A stretch of 64,000 nucleotides of DNA from Girardinichthys multiradiatus (Eukaryota; Chordata; Actinopteri; Cyprinodontiformes; Goodeidae). The DNA is taken from NCBI RefSeq assembly GCF_021462225.1, contig NC_061805.1, forward strand, positions 27,111,958 through 27,175,957, written 5' to 3'. Below are positions 24,961 to 35,500 of the stretch, piece by piece. The stretch's first letter is position 1, and each line of letters starts with the position of its first letter. A program made the position numbers and the translations under genes. The notes below the pieces were generated by a model. The model was not told where the DNA came from, searched no databases, and saw nothing but the letters and a program-made list of their open reading frames with translations.

Positions 24961-27959
24961 TTCACAATCACATAAAAGGTACCATCTAAGATAAGTATGA
25001 GGCCTGTAGGCAGTATTCTTCATATATCAGGGGCTTATTTGCAGTCCACCCCAGTTCCACTCAGACATAATCTCCTCAACAAATCTCAGTATTAATTTGT
25101 AAAGTACCTGTGTGAAGAGAAACCAGGCAGGTCTTATTTTAATTCTAAGGTTTCTTTTCTGTATCATAGTACATTTGTGAAAACAGGTTTATCTTCCACA
25201 GCTTCTATTCAACAAAGCAAGCTCAGTTTATCCAGGATTTTTTAGAGATCCCTCTGAAATATCATTAACTGTACCATGTGGTACTACAAAGCTGGTGATC
25301 AATGCAGTTATTCAGTTCAGGGCGATTGAAGCCGAACAGGTGCATGTTCCAATAAGAGAAGTTGGAATAAGTGCAACAATCACAATGAAGTGACAGAACA
25401 TGTTACTTATATATATCACAGCTGAAATTTTAAAGCATGGAAGTTTAATTGTGTTACTACAACTTTTTACATAACATTAAATGATGTGTCACCTGTTGGA
25501 CATCAGAGAACATTAGATTATTAAATCATTTTTGCGCAACAGTATAGAGGGCATTATGCACTCTGGATTCAAACACTCTTGTCTAAATGATTATGATATT
25601 GTTTTGTGTTGGAGGCATTTTAATTAAGAAATGCACTTATTGTCAGCATCTAAATCATCAGCGTCTGGAGCATGAACATGCTTTTGAGTAATCAGTCTCT
25701 GTTTCAGGAACATAAGGAACTTATCGGCAGAGACATCCCTCGAAAAACATTTTCTGGCTGAAGTAAAATGTAATAATCTATTTCGCTGAGAATGAGAAAA
25801 CAGGAAACATTCACAAACTCAAGTCCTATTTATCTTTCATTTATCTACATTCTCTCAGTGAATTGATTAGTTGAGTCACTGCTTTCATGGTCTCCATCTG
25901 AAATTTGGAAACGTCTTCCTTTTCTAAAGTAGGTTAGTTTTCCAGCATAAGTTACCATGGCGACAGATCTAGGCAAAACATTTATACACAAAACCCTGAA
26001 CTGAACATAGAGTTACCTTCAATATTCCTATTCATACGTAGTCTTGAAAAGTCTGGAATTTAATGTTGCCATTTTCCAAGTCTATGTCAGAAGTGGAAAA
26101 AAAAATATTTTGGAAACATTGAGTTCCCAGATTTTATATCTAATTCCAAATAAAAAGCTAAAAAAAATTGAATTTCTGGAAATATAAAGGGTTTTATGCT
26201 AATTTACTTTTGGATAATGCCATTTTTGCTCACATTTGCCTCATTAGAGGATGTTGTTTTGTTCAAATCATTGATCATTTTGTTTATCATTTTGTTACTT
26301 TTAGACAAACAAACAAAAAGTGCCATTAAATAGCTTTTTATTTTCTCCATTTCATTGTACGTTTGGGTTTTTATAAAGCGTTTGGCTTGGATGCCAAACA
26401 AAACGTAAACATTTTATTATTATTTTGTTTCTCGGGCTGTTATTGAACACAAAATAGGATTTGGATGATCTGTATTTACTGTAGGTTCATTCAGTAAATA
26501 TTTATCTATAATATACATGCAAAGGTATGGGATGATGGGATTTGGTGTGGCATCACTTTCGGGCTGTTGTGACACTCAGACTAAAGTGTCTAGACGTGAT
26601 CCTTTAAGTACATGTACCTTTGGAAATATAAGAGGCGGATTAAATATTTGCCTTCAAACCACCGCTGTGCCACTGCTAGGCCTCCTAAACTAACTTTATT
26701 AGGAATTGTTTCAGAAGTAAGATCTGATGCCAAATTGTTTGAGTGCAGAGTCAAAAAGCCTGCATATGCCCAGTGAGTAATTGGTAAGGATAACACTGGC
26801 ATGGATTTCACCCGGGGGGGGGCAAGCTATTATATGAATGCAATAAATTAAATAGAACTGATCAAAGAAACTGTACAAAGGTAAGGAGAAATAAAAATAT
26901 CTCCAACAGCAGGTTTTGGCTGGGTCAAATGTGCAATCCTCTCACCAGCGTAATTTAACAGAGTGGCTTTTTGTCAACAACTCGTTTTCATCTTACAATA
27001 ATGTGGGAATCGGGAGGAGTTTTTTAATGACCTGAAAATATTGTGCAAGTAAATTAACAAGCCTGATAATTGTCAAAAGAGCTGGCGGAGGACAGAAAAT
27101 CCTTAATGGTTCTCTGAGTTGTGCAAAGTAATTTACCCATTGTGCCAATATTTTAATACACTTGATTAAATAGTATTTGAACCACACTCATGAAATTAAT
27201 GAACATCTGGTGTCTCTAAATCTGGATTGGTCTTTTTTGCTAATTAGCAATTTTTTAATTTGAATTATCATCTCCAGTGTTATTTCTTCTCAACTGATGT
27301 CCATTTGACATGACGCTAATGTTATCATTGGCCCATAAAAGGTACAACTCCTGAACTTGTAAAGCGACTGACAGATAATTATAGAAGTGTACTTTGGTGT
27401 ACTATTTCAGTGTAAACATTCTCCAAAGGACAAGCAAAATTAGAGACTAGATTACCAGGATTAAAAGGATAAATATTGTTTAAACAAATGTGTGTCAGGG
27501 TTTAATCCAAAACTCAAACTGTTGCTGTGAATCACATTCTGCCTCATAAGCTGCTGATATGCTTGGAGTGCATGTCTTGTTGTGATGCTAGTATCTGGGA
27601 CATTGGAAACAAGTTTAAGTCTCTTGAGGAACCAAATATACAGTTGATATTGAAATAGACTGGCACATATTTTGTTCACTATGGCATTGTGCATGAGTAA
27701 ACATTTCCTTTGTAGGCTAGTTAGGATGACCAAAATTATTTATTTTTGTTAAATTCCAGAATAATATCAGAGAGGTATTTTTGAGAATATCTTATTACTT
27801 TCTTTAACATAGTCCAATAATACTATGCATTTAAAAAAATTGGAAATTCCAGATAAAGATGCCAAGTTTAGGAATGTTTTGAAGCACACCTACAGTCTGG
27901 AAGTCTCTTCAGGCAATGCCTCAAACACACCGCTTTCAAATAAGTTATCAGAATGACAA
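24961..27959. other. grid1: Intronic DNA, nothing recognised
   Basis: AT-rich, with a G8 run near 26814. Short open frames have no motifs. Confidence 0.4.
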
Positions 27960-28800
27960 CTGTGACTTACTACAAGTCTGGTTCATACTTGGGTACAATT
28001 TCCAGATGGCTAGAGGTGCCACATGAATCTGTTTAAACAATAATCTACTATTAAACACAAGAGGAATATTGTATGAGAAAGGAAATGGGCTCTGCATCTG
28101 AGATGAAACTGCTCTGGTAAGATGGATGTCAATCAACCCCGAAAGACCTTGTGAAGATGCTGGATGAAGCTGGTGAAAGAGTGTCTGAATCCACAGTGTA
28201 ACAAGTCCCAAGCTCCGATGGGCTAGAAGGACACTTAAAGAAGAACAAGCCATTATTCTAAAATTATCAATAAAACCTAGGTTACGGTTTGCAAATGCGC
28301 TTTGTATTTGTAAATTAAAATTGATTTGTTTGACCATGAAGACCATCATTACCTTGGAGGAAAAAGGAAAAGCGTTGTATGCCATCCAGTCTGTGACAGT
28401 GGCAGCATTATGCTGGAGGGATTGTTTGTGGGCAGAGCCGAACATTTGTGTGTGAGTAAAGTCCACTACAAACCAAACTCAGTTACACCAGTTCCTTCAG
28501 CAAGAAAAGGAAACAAGCTCCAGCAAACTATTACAAGGAGCTTGTGGAAGGTTACCCAAAACGTTTGACACAAAACATACATTTTAAAAGGCAGCTCTAC
28601 CAAATAATAAGGAAATATAAAGTAGAACTCTCCAAGAACTGATCTTGCTTATTATTCAGGCATTTCACAAATAGAAATAATTTTCATCATTTTCAGTGGC
28701 CTAAAACAACCAATAGCCTATATAATGTAAAACGGTGAGGAAAAAAAAAAGGTTATGTGTCTTTTTAAACAGTGTATTCAAACATCTGGTTTAAACTGTA
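27960..28800 (+). pseudogene. Sleeping Beauty-type Tc1 transposon relic
   Basis: Heavily decayed plus-strand copy. Recognisable nucleotide blocks in the right order are acaagtctggttcatacttg (N-terminal DNA-binding part), gaccttgtgaagatgctgga, tttgaccatgaagaccatca with gtggcagcattatgctg, and gagcttgtggaaggttaccc followed by aaaacgtttgac. These match a salmonid/fish Tc1 family of the Sleeping Beauty type. The right inverted end seems to finish at 28800 (gtttaaactgta). The left end was not found. Most of the catalytic core is deleted, so no DDE triad can be read. Confidence 0.65.
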
Positions 28801-30595
28801 TTTATATCTTCTAATGCAGATCAGATACATTGGTCAATACATAATAGAACAAAATACAGATGGATAGCTATTGGGTAAGATCAGGAAGAAATTAGTCTTT
28901 CTTAGAGTCATTACATAAAACACAACACTGGGGACTGGCACAAATCTTATAGGGCTATGTCAAAAAGAAGGGGATACATGGCCACAGCAGCTTGAGACAA
29001 CAGACTCATCCAATGCCGTAACAATTACTAGATGGAATCATCTAGTAATTTTATACAGGCTTTTTTAGTCTGCTCAGTCCTGCTGAATTAGCTAATTTCA
29101 CTGAGCCCAAGGGCTTCACATATGCTGAATAGCCTGCTTGCATATCTATCTGTACTTTGAGGTCTGCAGACAAAAAAATAGGTTCTCACATGCAGTGATT
29201 TGGTTGACGATGTGCCTGAAGGGGTCAAACCCATAAATCTCTTGCGAACTATTCCTGTTACAAATGTGAAGGTATGTTTTAAAAAGCCATTCTGCAAAGT
29301 TTTTGGAGATTTATCATGAGGATAATGTGCACTCAGATTTTTTACATGTATTTTTTATGTTTATTTTGGCAATCTGTTTCATTTATCTTAACTCAATGTA
29401 TAAGCACTACGTTATTATCAGTAGCATCCACTTATGTCATAATCTGGAGCCCATAGTCTGCTCAGTGGAGCAGCCACCTTATCAGTGCGTGTAGAGTCTA
29501 TTAGGAGGTTTTCAGTCTCTCTGTGTGTAAAGCCCTGGATAGCTAATAAAGTCATTAAATGCGTACATACATAAAAAAAAAGAAAAAAAGAAATTATAAA
29601 AAAAACCTCTGCCTGTTTGCTGACTGCTCCTTTGGAGCAATTACTTGAAATAAAAAATGGACCCAACAACACTGAATAGGTAATTTATCACAATGTCTTT
29701 TAAAAACAACACTGTCCACATGTAGTATTTGTTTTTTCAGAAATAATATCACTGTTCTTAACGCAGGTTTCTGCCAACCATTGCAATGCAGTGAAATGGT
29801 CTTCCTTGACATCTTGACATCATTAAATTTAGCTGCAAATTATCCTTGTAAGCTGAAAATATAATTGTACCATATTGGTGTTGAATCATTTTGTGTTTTA
29901 CTGGATCACATTGTATCACCTCATACAATTCCAGGCACTTTATAAAATTTGTTTAACATTTCTTACATTTGTTTCTTATTTTTTCTCTTCCTCTCTCTCC
30001 AACATCACTGTTCTTTTGGCTTTTCTCCAAATCCCTCTTCCTTTTCTGACTCACTCTCCAGACTGTGATGTATGGGTGTCTGAGTTCTCCAAAACTCCAT
30101 TAGCTGCTGGCACCAAGCAGCCTCGTTTCCCACAGAAAGAGATAAAAACCCAGAGTGGGGCTGCCCAGTGCGTTGCATGAGAATGAGACGACATGGGAAA
30201 GACTGTGATTGGGGGAAACCAGGGTAATATGGAGAAAGATTAAAAAAGTAAAGGAGGGATGTTAAAAAACAGTTTTATACCAGCCCTGCAGCATAGCGTT
30301 AGTGTTTATTGCGGTGTTAGTGTGAGAGAAATAAGCGAAAAAACCCGAAAGAGGCACAAAGTAGAGGAGTGAGAGAATCAAGAACAAAATCTTTGAGCTT
30401 GCAACACAAGCATAGAGGAGAGCAAGAAGTCAGGAGAAACATAGCTAGAGGATGCCAAAAAGGGTAGAAATGGGAACAATGACAAATGGAATGGGCAGTG
30501 GGTGAGGTGTGGACACAAGAGAGCAGTCAGTTGTAATAAGATATTCCACAACTAAAAACCATTTATATCATACATTCTTTCTCGTTTGTCCAAAT
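28801..30595. other. grid1: Intronic DNA, nothing recognised
   Basis: AT-rich, with only short open frames lacking motifs. Confidence 0.35.
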
Positions 30596-30682
30596 CCCAG
30601 CATCCCCTACTTTGTCCTCTGTGTTTTGAGCTATCACAGCAAACACAGAGGACAAAGTAGGGGATGCTGGGATAGCTCAAAA
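30596..30682. repeat. Perfect 31-bp hairpin with overlapping second inverted repeat
   Basis: Positions 30596-30626 are the exact reverse complement of 30641-30671, separated by 14 bases. In addition 30624-30635 is the exact complement of 30671-30682. The order is arm, start of arm 2, reverse arm, reverse arm 2. That arrangement is what a local template switch (copy forward, then the opposite strand, then forward again) leaves behind. It is not a typical MITE or terminator. Confidence 0.95.
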
Positions 30683-30963
30683 GAAAAACAAAAAGAAAAA
30701 ATCTAATAAATAGCAGCAACAATGTGTAGGCCTGACTTGTGCCGTTTTTTCATGTTCTGTAAAAAAATTAAAAAAACATCAGAAATGTTGTTGTTCGTCA
30801 TTCTGCTGCCAATTAAATGCACTGAAAAGGAAAATTAAACCTACCTACAAATGCGTTCCAATCAGCTGATCCAATGTAAGTAGGTAAATAAATGTTTAAA
30901 TGAATAAGTTCTTGTTTAAATGAGAATAAGAATGATTGCTAATTTTTCTAACATGTTCTTCAA

Positions 30964-31588
30964 GGCCTTGTCCACACATTGGCAAATATCTGGGATAACT
31001 AATAACTTTTTATGTGTTTTGGCCTTTCATCCACACATAAACTTCATTTTACATCACTAAAACAAATATTTCTGAAAACTCCGGCCAAAGTGGAGCCTGC
31101 GTTTGTCCATGATCAAACGGACTTCTATGGTTCGGCACATCACTGTCTGCGACAAATATTGCAGTTCTGACATCAAATGTGTGACCATTGTTTATAGACT
31201 CGGCCTTACAGTGGAGTAAAAATGATGAACGATTCCCAATCGACACTATCTTGTGTTTTATCAACTTTATATTCTAAAACTGTTTAAAATAAGTTCAACT
31301 TATTTTTCTGTTCACAGAAACAAACCTCCTGGTGCCATGTCTTACGCCTAACAGTAAGTTGTGATTGTTTTGAAGGATTCTGATTTGCTGACATAGGTTT
31401 AATTTTTGCCGAACACTGCCCCCTATGCGTCTGGAGTGTTTAACACAACGTTCAGTGGATGATTTCTGCGGGTTGGTTTGGATGTAAACATTTCTGAAAA
31501 ACTTCACATGCGTACGATATTATTTTTTTAAAAGAATGTATGGGAGATATTCATTTTTTTAAATACCCTGCTACGTGTGTACAAGGCC
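30964..31588. mobile_element. Non-autonomous DNA element (MITE), hAT-like
   Basis: The left end ggccttgtccacaca and the right end, on the other strand, ggccttgtacacacg form imperfect terminal inverted repeats. Just inside are ggcctttcatccacac and a ctgccccctatgcgtctgg block, which I recall from a fish MITE of the ggcc(c/t)tgtccacac type. It has no coding capacity. No 8-bp duplication is convincing. Confidence 0.6.
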
Positions 31589-32541
31589 TAAGTCACAGAT
31601 GAGCTCAGTAATGTTAGCAGACATGTTCAGTTGTCATAATCTGAAGTTAGTATATGATCTGCAGCATCTGACAGATCTGTTTCACTTTGTGTTTTCCTCC
31701 TAGAACAGTGTGACTAAGTTTTGACAGTACCATATCTTTAACCTGAAACTTGTAAATATTGAAAGAGATCATTAACCCAACTTTGACCTTATATAAAAGT
31801 TGTATTTGGACCACTGAACATGAAGTTCGAAAAAACCTTGCTCTAAAAAAGGATTTATGTATAGCCTTAAAAAAAAACATGCTCAAAGTGTTTTCAGCAT
31901 ATGCCAACAGCATCTTTGGAAATCAGATCCTTTTCTAAGTTAACAGAATTCCTTGTTTTGAAAACGTTAAATTCTAACTTGTATTAAGGAATTTGTTAAT
32001 TTTTAATCTTCTATTTTCTTTTTTTCATTTTTCCTGCACAATAGTGTTTTTTTATGATTACTTTTGTAGTAATTAACAGCCATATTGAGAATATTAAGTT
32101 GATATGTCTCATTTTGTGTGTGAAGAAAGCCATTAAATTCACAAAACTCTTTATTGGGGGTATTTTATTAGAGATAGGAGATACCAGCCTAATCAGTGCT
32201 AAACTAAGAATAGTGTGAAAAAAGTACACAAAAACCCTGAACCTCTGAACAGACATGACTACAATATGAAGCCAAATTCCTCTAAATCACCACTCAAAAT
32301 GACCAACCATATGCTTTCTTTATTGCAGCTTAGTCCAAATAAAGTCTGCTCTGTGTTGTTACCAGGAAATGGCAAAATGCTCACTCTCTAGATTCTAAGA
32401 CTAGCTTCATACCAACAGCAGGATGTTTTCTCGGCCTTGTTAATTTTTTAAAGCATTTGCTACATTTTTGCTCTGTAGCCAAATCATGTACCACCTAGCA
32501 TTTTGTTCTTTGAATATTTTTGGTGCATAAGTTACGTCTTT
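31589..32541. other. grid1: Intronic DNA, nothing recognised
   Basis: AT-rich, with no repeats I can name. Confidence 0.4.
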
Positions 32542-33448
32542 GAATCAGAATCAGAATCAGAATCAGAAAAGCTTTATTGCCAAGTGCGTTTTTGGACATA
32601 CAAGGAATTTGTTTTGGCGTAGTCGGTGCAATACAGTACAAATTAAACAGTATAAACATATCTACAATATAATATAAATATATGTGCACAGTTTTAAGTG
32701 AGTGAGAGTAAATATAGAGCAGTATAAGATGCAAGAGCAATACAACAGTGCAGGTGATCATTGTGCAAGTATGGCAGTGCAAGTAAAGCAGGAGTCCATG
32801 CTGAGCGTTAATGTAACGCATAGAGTTACAGGTTACAGGTGTCAGCAAAAAAAAGGGGAGGGGGGGAGTGTCAGGGTGGTTTCCGGGCTTTGTTAACCAG
32901 GCTGGAGGCAGATGGGAAACAACTGTTCTTGTGGCGTGAGGTTTTGGTCCGGCGTCGTGGGGGATGGTTGCAGGACTGTCCCTTTGTCTTTCAAAGCGGC
33001 AGTAGAACTCGTTCAGGTCGTTGGCGAGGCGTCGGTCGTTGATGGAGTGGGGGGCTTTTGGCTTGTAGTTGGTGATTTGCTTGAGCCCTTTCCAGACAGA
33101 CGCAGAGTCGTTGGCTGAGAACTGGTTTTGGAGTTTCTCAGAGTACAGTCGTTTGGCCTCTTTCACTGCCTTGCCAAACTTGTACTTTGCCTCTCTGTAT
33201 ATGTCTTTGTCCCCTCTCCTGAAGGCCTCTTCCTTATCCAGTCTTAACCTTCTGAGTTTAGCTGTGAACCAGGGTTTGTCGTTGTTGTAACTCACCCTGG
33301 TGTATGATGGTACACAGCTGTCCTCACAGAAGCTGATGTAGGAAGTCACAGCCTCTGTGAACTCGTCCAGACTGTTGGTAGTAGTCCTGAACACATCCCA
33401 GTCTGTACAGCCTAAACACACCTGGAGATTCTCCACAGCTGTCACCAA
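32542..33448 (-). mobile_element. LINE with internal deletion of the reverse transcriptase
   Basis: Minus-strand non-LTR element. The 3' tail at 32542-32568 is a (TTCTGA)n-type repeat (aatcag repeats on plus). The frame from 33448 shows CTDWDVFRTTTNSLDEF, NNDKPWFTAKLRRLRL, AVKEAKRLYSEKLQ, SVWKGLKQITNYKPKAPHS and NDLNEFYCRFERQ, the region between endonuclease and RT in a fish LINE of Rex1/L2-like appearance. It then jumps, near 32950-33000, to the C-terminal end (in another frame, words matching TSRHKNSFFPSA-type endings). The whole RT domain is therefore missing. The 5' end is also truncated. The long hydrophobic frame continuing to 32495 is 3' untranslated sequence. The family name is not certain. 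Confidence 0.8.
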
Positions 33449-33460
33449 ATAATAACACTA

Positions 33461-34342
33461 CCGTATTTTCCGTACTATAAGGCGCACCGGATTATAAGGC
33501 GCACCTTCAATGAATGGCCTATTTTAGAACTTTTTTCATATATAGGGCGCACTGGATTATAAGGCGCATTGAATAGAAGCTACTGCAGTCAAACGTTTGA
33601 CTGGGGTTGCGTTATGCATCCACTAGATGGAGCTGTGCTAAAGAGAATGTCAACAAAACAGTCAGATAAGTCAGTCAGTCAAACTTTATTAATACACTAC
33701 AAACCAGCGTTCTGATAACTCCATTCACTCCCATGGTAAGGTCTCATCTACATTGAATTCTATTGAATAGAGCCAACCGCACGTTAGGAATGCATTGGAG
33801 TCTATGAAGTTGAAGTTGAAATCAAACGTTAGTTAAAACGTGAAAGGGAACTTTTCCCTGATTCAGTAAACACGTAAAAGAAACAGTTTGATGCACTAAA
33901 TCAAACGTTAGTACATTCACAATATAGTAGCGTTAACTGTTGAATTCTCTCGCTGCTGCTCTATTCCCATGTTTGACTGCGTAGCTGACAGCCTTGAGTT
34001 TGAACTCAGCATCGTAAGCGTGTCTCTTGAAAGGTGCAATTTTGTGGTCGTTATACACACACAAGTGGTGTTGGACTAGGAGTAAGCACAGTACAGGTGT
34101 TTACCGCTATTACTTCGGCGACACCCCTGACTACGGTAGCCGTCCGTAATGCTGCAAGCGGTGCGGCTTTGTAGTTTACCAGTCGTACTGAAACATTTTG
34201 ACAGAGCGCCGTGTACAACCAGTATGGATCAACCAATTAACCAATTGATCCATATATAAGGCGCTCCGGATTACAAGGCGCACTGTCATTTTTCGAGAAA
34301 ATTAATGGTTTTTAAGTGCGCCTTATAGTGCGGAAAATACGG
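33461..34342 (-). mobile_element. pogo-like (Tc1/mariner superfamily) non-autonomous element with intact ends
   Basis: The termini ccgtattttccg (33461-33472) and cggaaaatacgg (34331-34342) are perfect inverted copies. Each is followed by ataaggcgca-type subterminal repeats (gcgcaccggattataagg on the left, ataaggcgctccggatt on the right). A TA dinucleotide lies directly outside each end (33459-33460 and 34343-34344), fitting TA target duplication. The 882-bp element keeps one coding remnant (see the pseudogene entry). Perfect ends point to relatively recent insertion or purifying of the ends through mobilisation. Confidence 0.85.
33948..34061 (-). pseudogene. N-terminal HTH fragment of a pogo-like transposase
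   Basis: In one minus-strand frame the sequence reads FKRHAYDAEFKLKAV followed by SYAVKHGNRAAAREF, then soon a stop. This is the pattern (YDAEFKLK, GNRAAAREF) of the Brinker-type helix-turn-helix that binds transposon ends in pogo-like transposases. The expected continuation (a VRDWRK-type segment and the DDE catalytic domain) is absent, removed by an internal deletion. The frame has no good start codon. The open frame at 34051-34236 is in another phase and is not related. Confidence 0.7.
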
Positions 34343-34344
34343 TA

Positions 34345-34959
34345 AATACTTTTTGTCGTCATTTAACTCATATTACAAGCAACTAAACAGATAATTTTCT
34401 TTTACATTTGCCTGTTATTCCTGGGATAGTTACTAAATAATTTTTGGATTATTCTTAAAAGTAACTGAAAAGGGAATAAATTCAGGTCAATACAGTAAAT
34501 TCCCATCTTCAAAATTTTTTCAGTGCTTCTCTCTTCTTCCTAAGGGGACAACAAACAAAATCACAGGACAGCTTTTTAGTAACGGCTCAGGCCACAAGTC
34601 TTTGCCCTTTGAATCACATCAACCATGGATTACAGAACACTGGCAAAATGGGTGTTTCTCAAAGCAACACTATATAAAAGGGCTGTGGAGGCAATAGCTG
34701 AAGGTTCAGTGACATGTGTATACACATTGAGCTGTGGCACAGCAGCTCAGCAATACATGTGCAAAAGCACACAGCATGCAGCTTGTGAATTTCAATAGCA
34801 GCTTTCAACTTTTGCTGCCTACTCATGTGTTATGTAACAAAGGTTTCAACCCACTGTTGTACATTGTTCTAGAGTTTAGCTTGCTTAATTAAATATGAGC
34901 AGAGGTAATCTGACATATTAATCATTAAGTACTTAGTGTATATATGTTCTGGCTGGAGT
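34345..34959. other. grid1: Intronic DNA
   Basis: AT-rich. A tatataaaag box near 34671 is noted but has no other promoter support. Confidence 0.35.
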
Positions 34960-35500
34960 TTTAACCAATGGTCTTTTAGATCTTGTAGATTAGTTTCCTG
35001 CCACATACCTGGCTTATAGGTAAAGGGAATATATTTTCAATGGGGTTAAAGTTTAGGCCATTCCAGAAACCCATTGTTAACCTGTTTTACCAATTACAGA
35101 ATCAGATTCTATTTGTAGTTGGGATTATTGTTGAGTTCAAACATTCATTTGTGTCCATGTTTAATCAATCTATATATTAATTTGAGGTCAGGTTGAATAA
35201 TTTGTTTGTCACCTGTATCAATTCAGTCTGTCACCTTTATTAATTCATCAATTTTGTGTATCCCAGTATTGAAGTACTTAAATGGACCCTCAGCATTATG
35301 CCATTACCACCTTGCTTTACAAATGCTACAGTGTACTTACGGGTTAAATTGTGCACCTTTAGTTTTCTGAACCATCTTCTTGTCGATGTGGTCAAACAGC
35401 TCATTGTCTATCCTGTCCGACTATACAATCTGAAGTCAATTTTGGAGCAAACATCTCTTTCTTGGTCAGCAACTTTACAGTCCATGTAGATTTTCAATCC
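34960..35500 (-). pseudogene. Very decayed Tc1-like transposase relic
   Basis: Read on the minus strand, pieces resemble a Sleeping Beauty-type transposase gene in order. On plus these are ggccattccagaaac, cagcattatgccattaccac with ttgctttacaaatgc, gtggtcaaacagctc, and ttttggagcaaacatctctt. Each corresponds to a conserved block of that family. No frame survives and the ends are not visible. Confidence 0.45.

Noticed and set aside
27948..28466. 172-codon minus-strand open frame
   Set aside because: It is the antisense shadow of the decayed Sleeping Beauty-type transposase on the plus strand.
30596..30671. Hairpin as a terminator or microRNA precursor
   Set aside because: A perfect 31-bp stem without bulges and with overlapping second arms is better explained by a template switch. 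No U-tract follows, and precursor microRNAs usually have mismatches.
32495..32950. Hydrophobic C-terminal extension of the LINE frame (possible membrane protein)
   Set aside because: It is 3' untranslated LINE sequence (AT-rich, ending in the aatcag repeat tail) read in an open frame.
34665..34690. tatataaaag box as a promoter
   Set aside because: A single TATA-like word in AT-rich DNA with no initiator, CpG island or transcript evidence.
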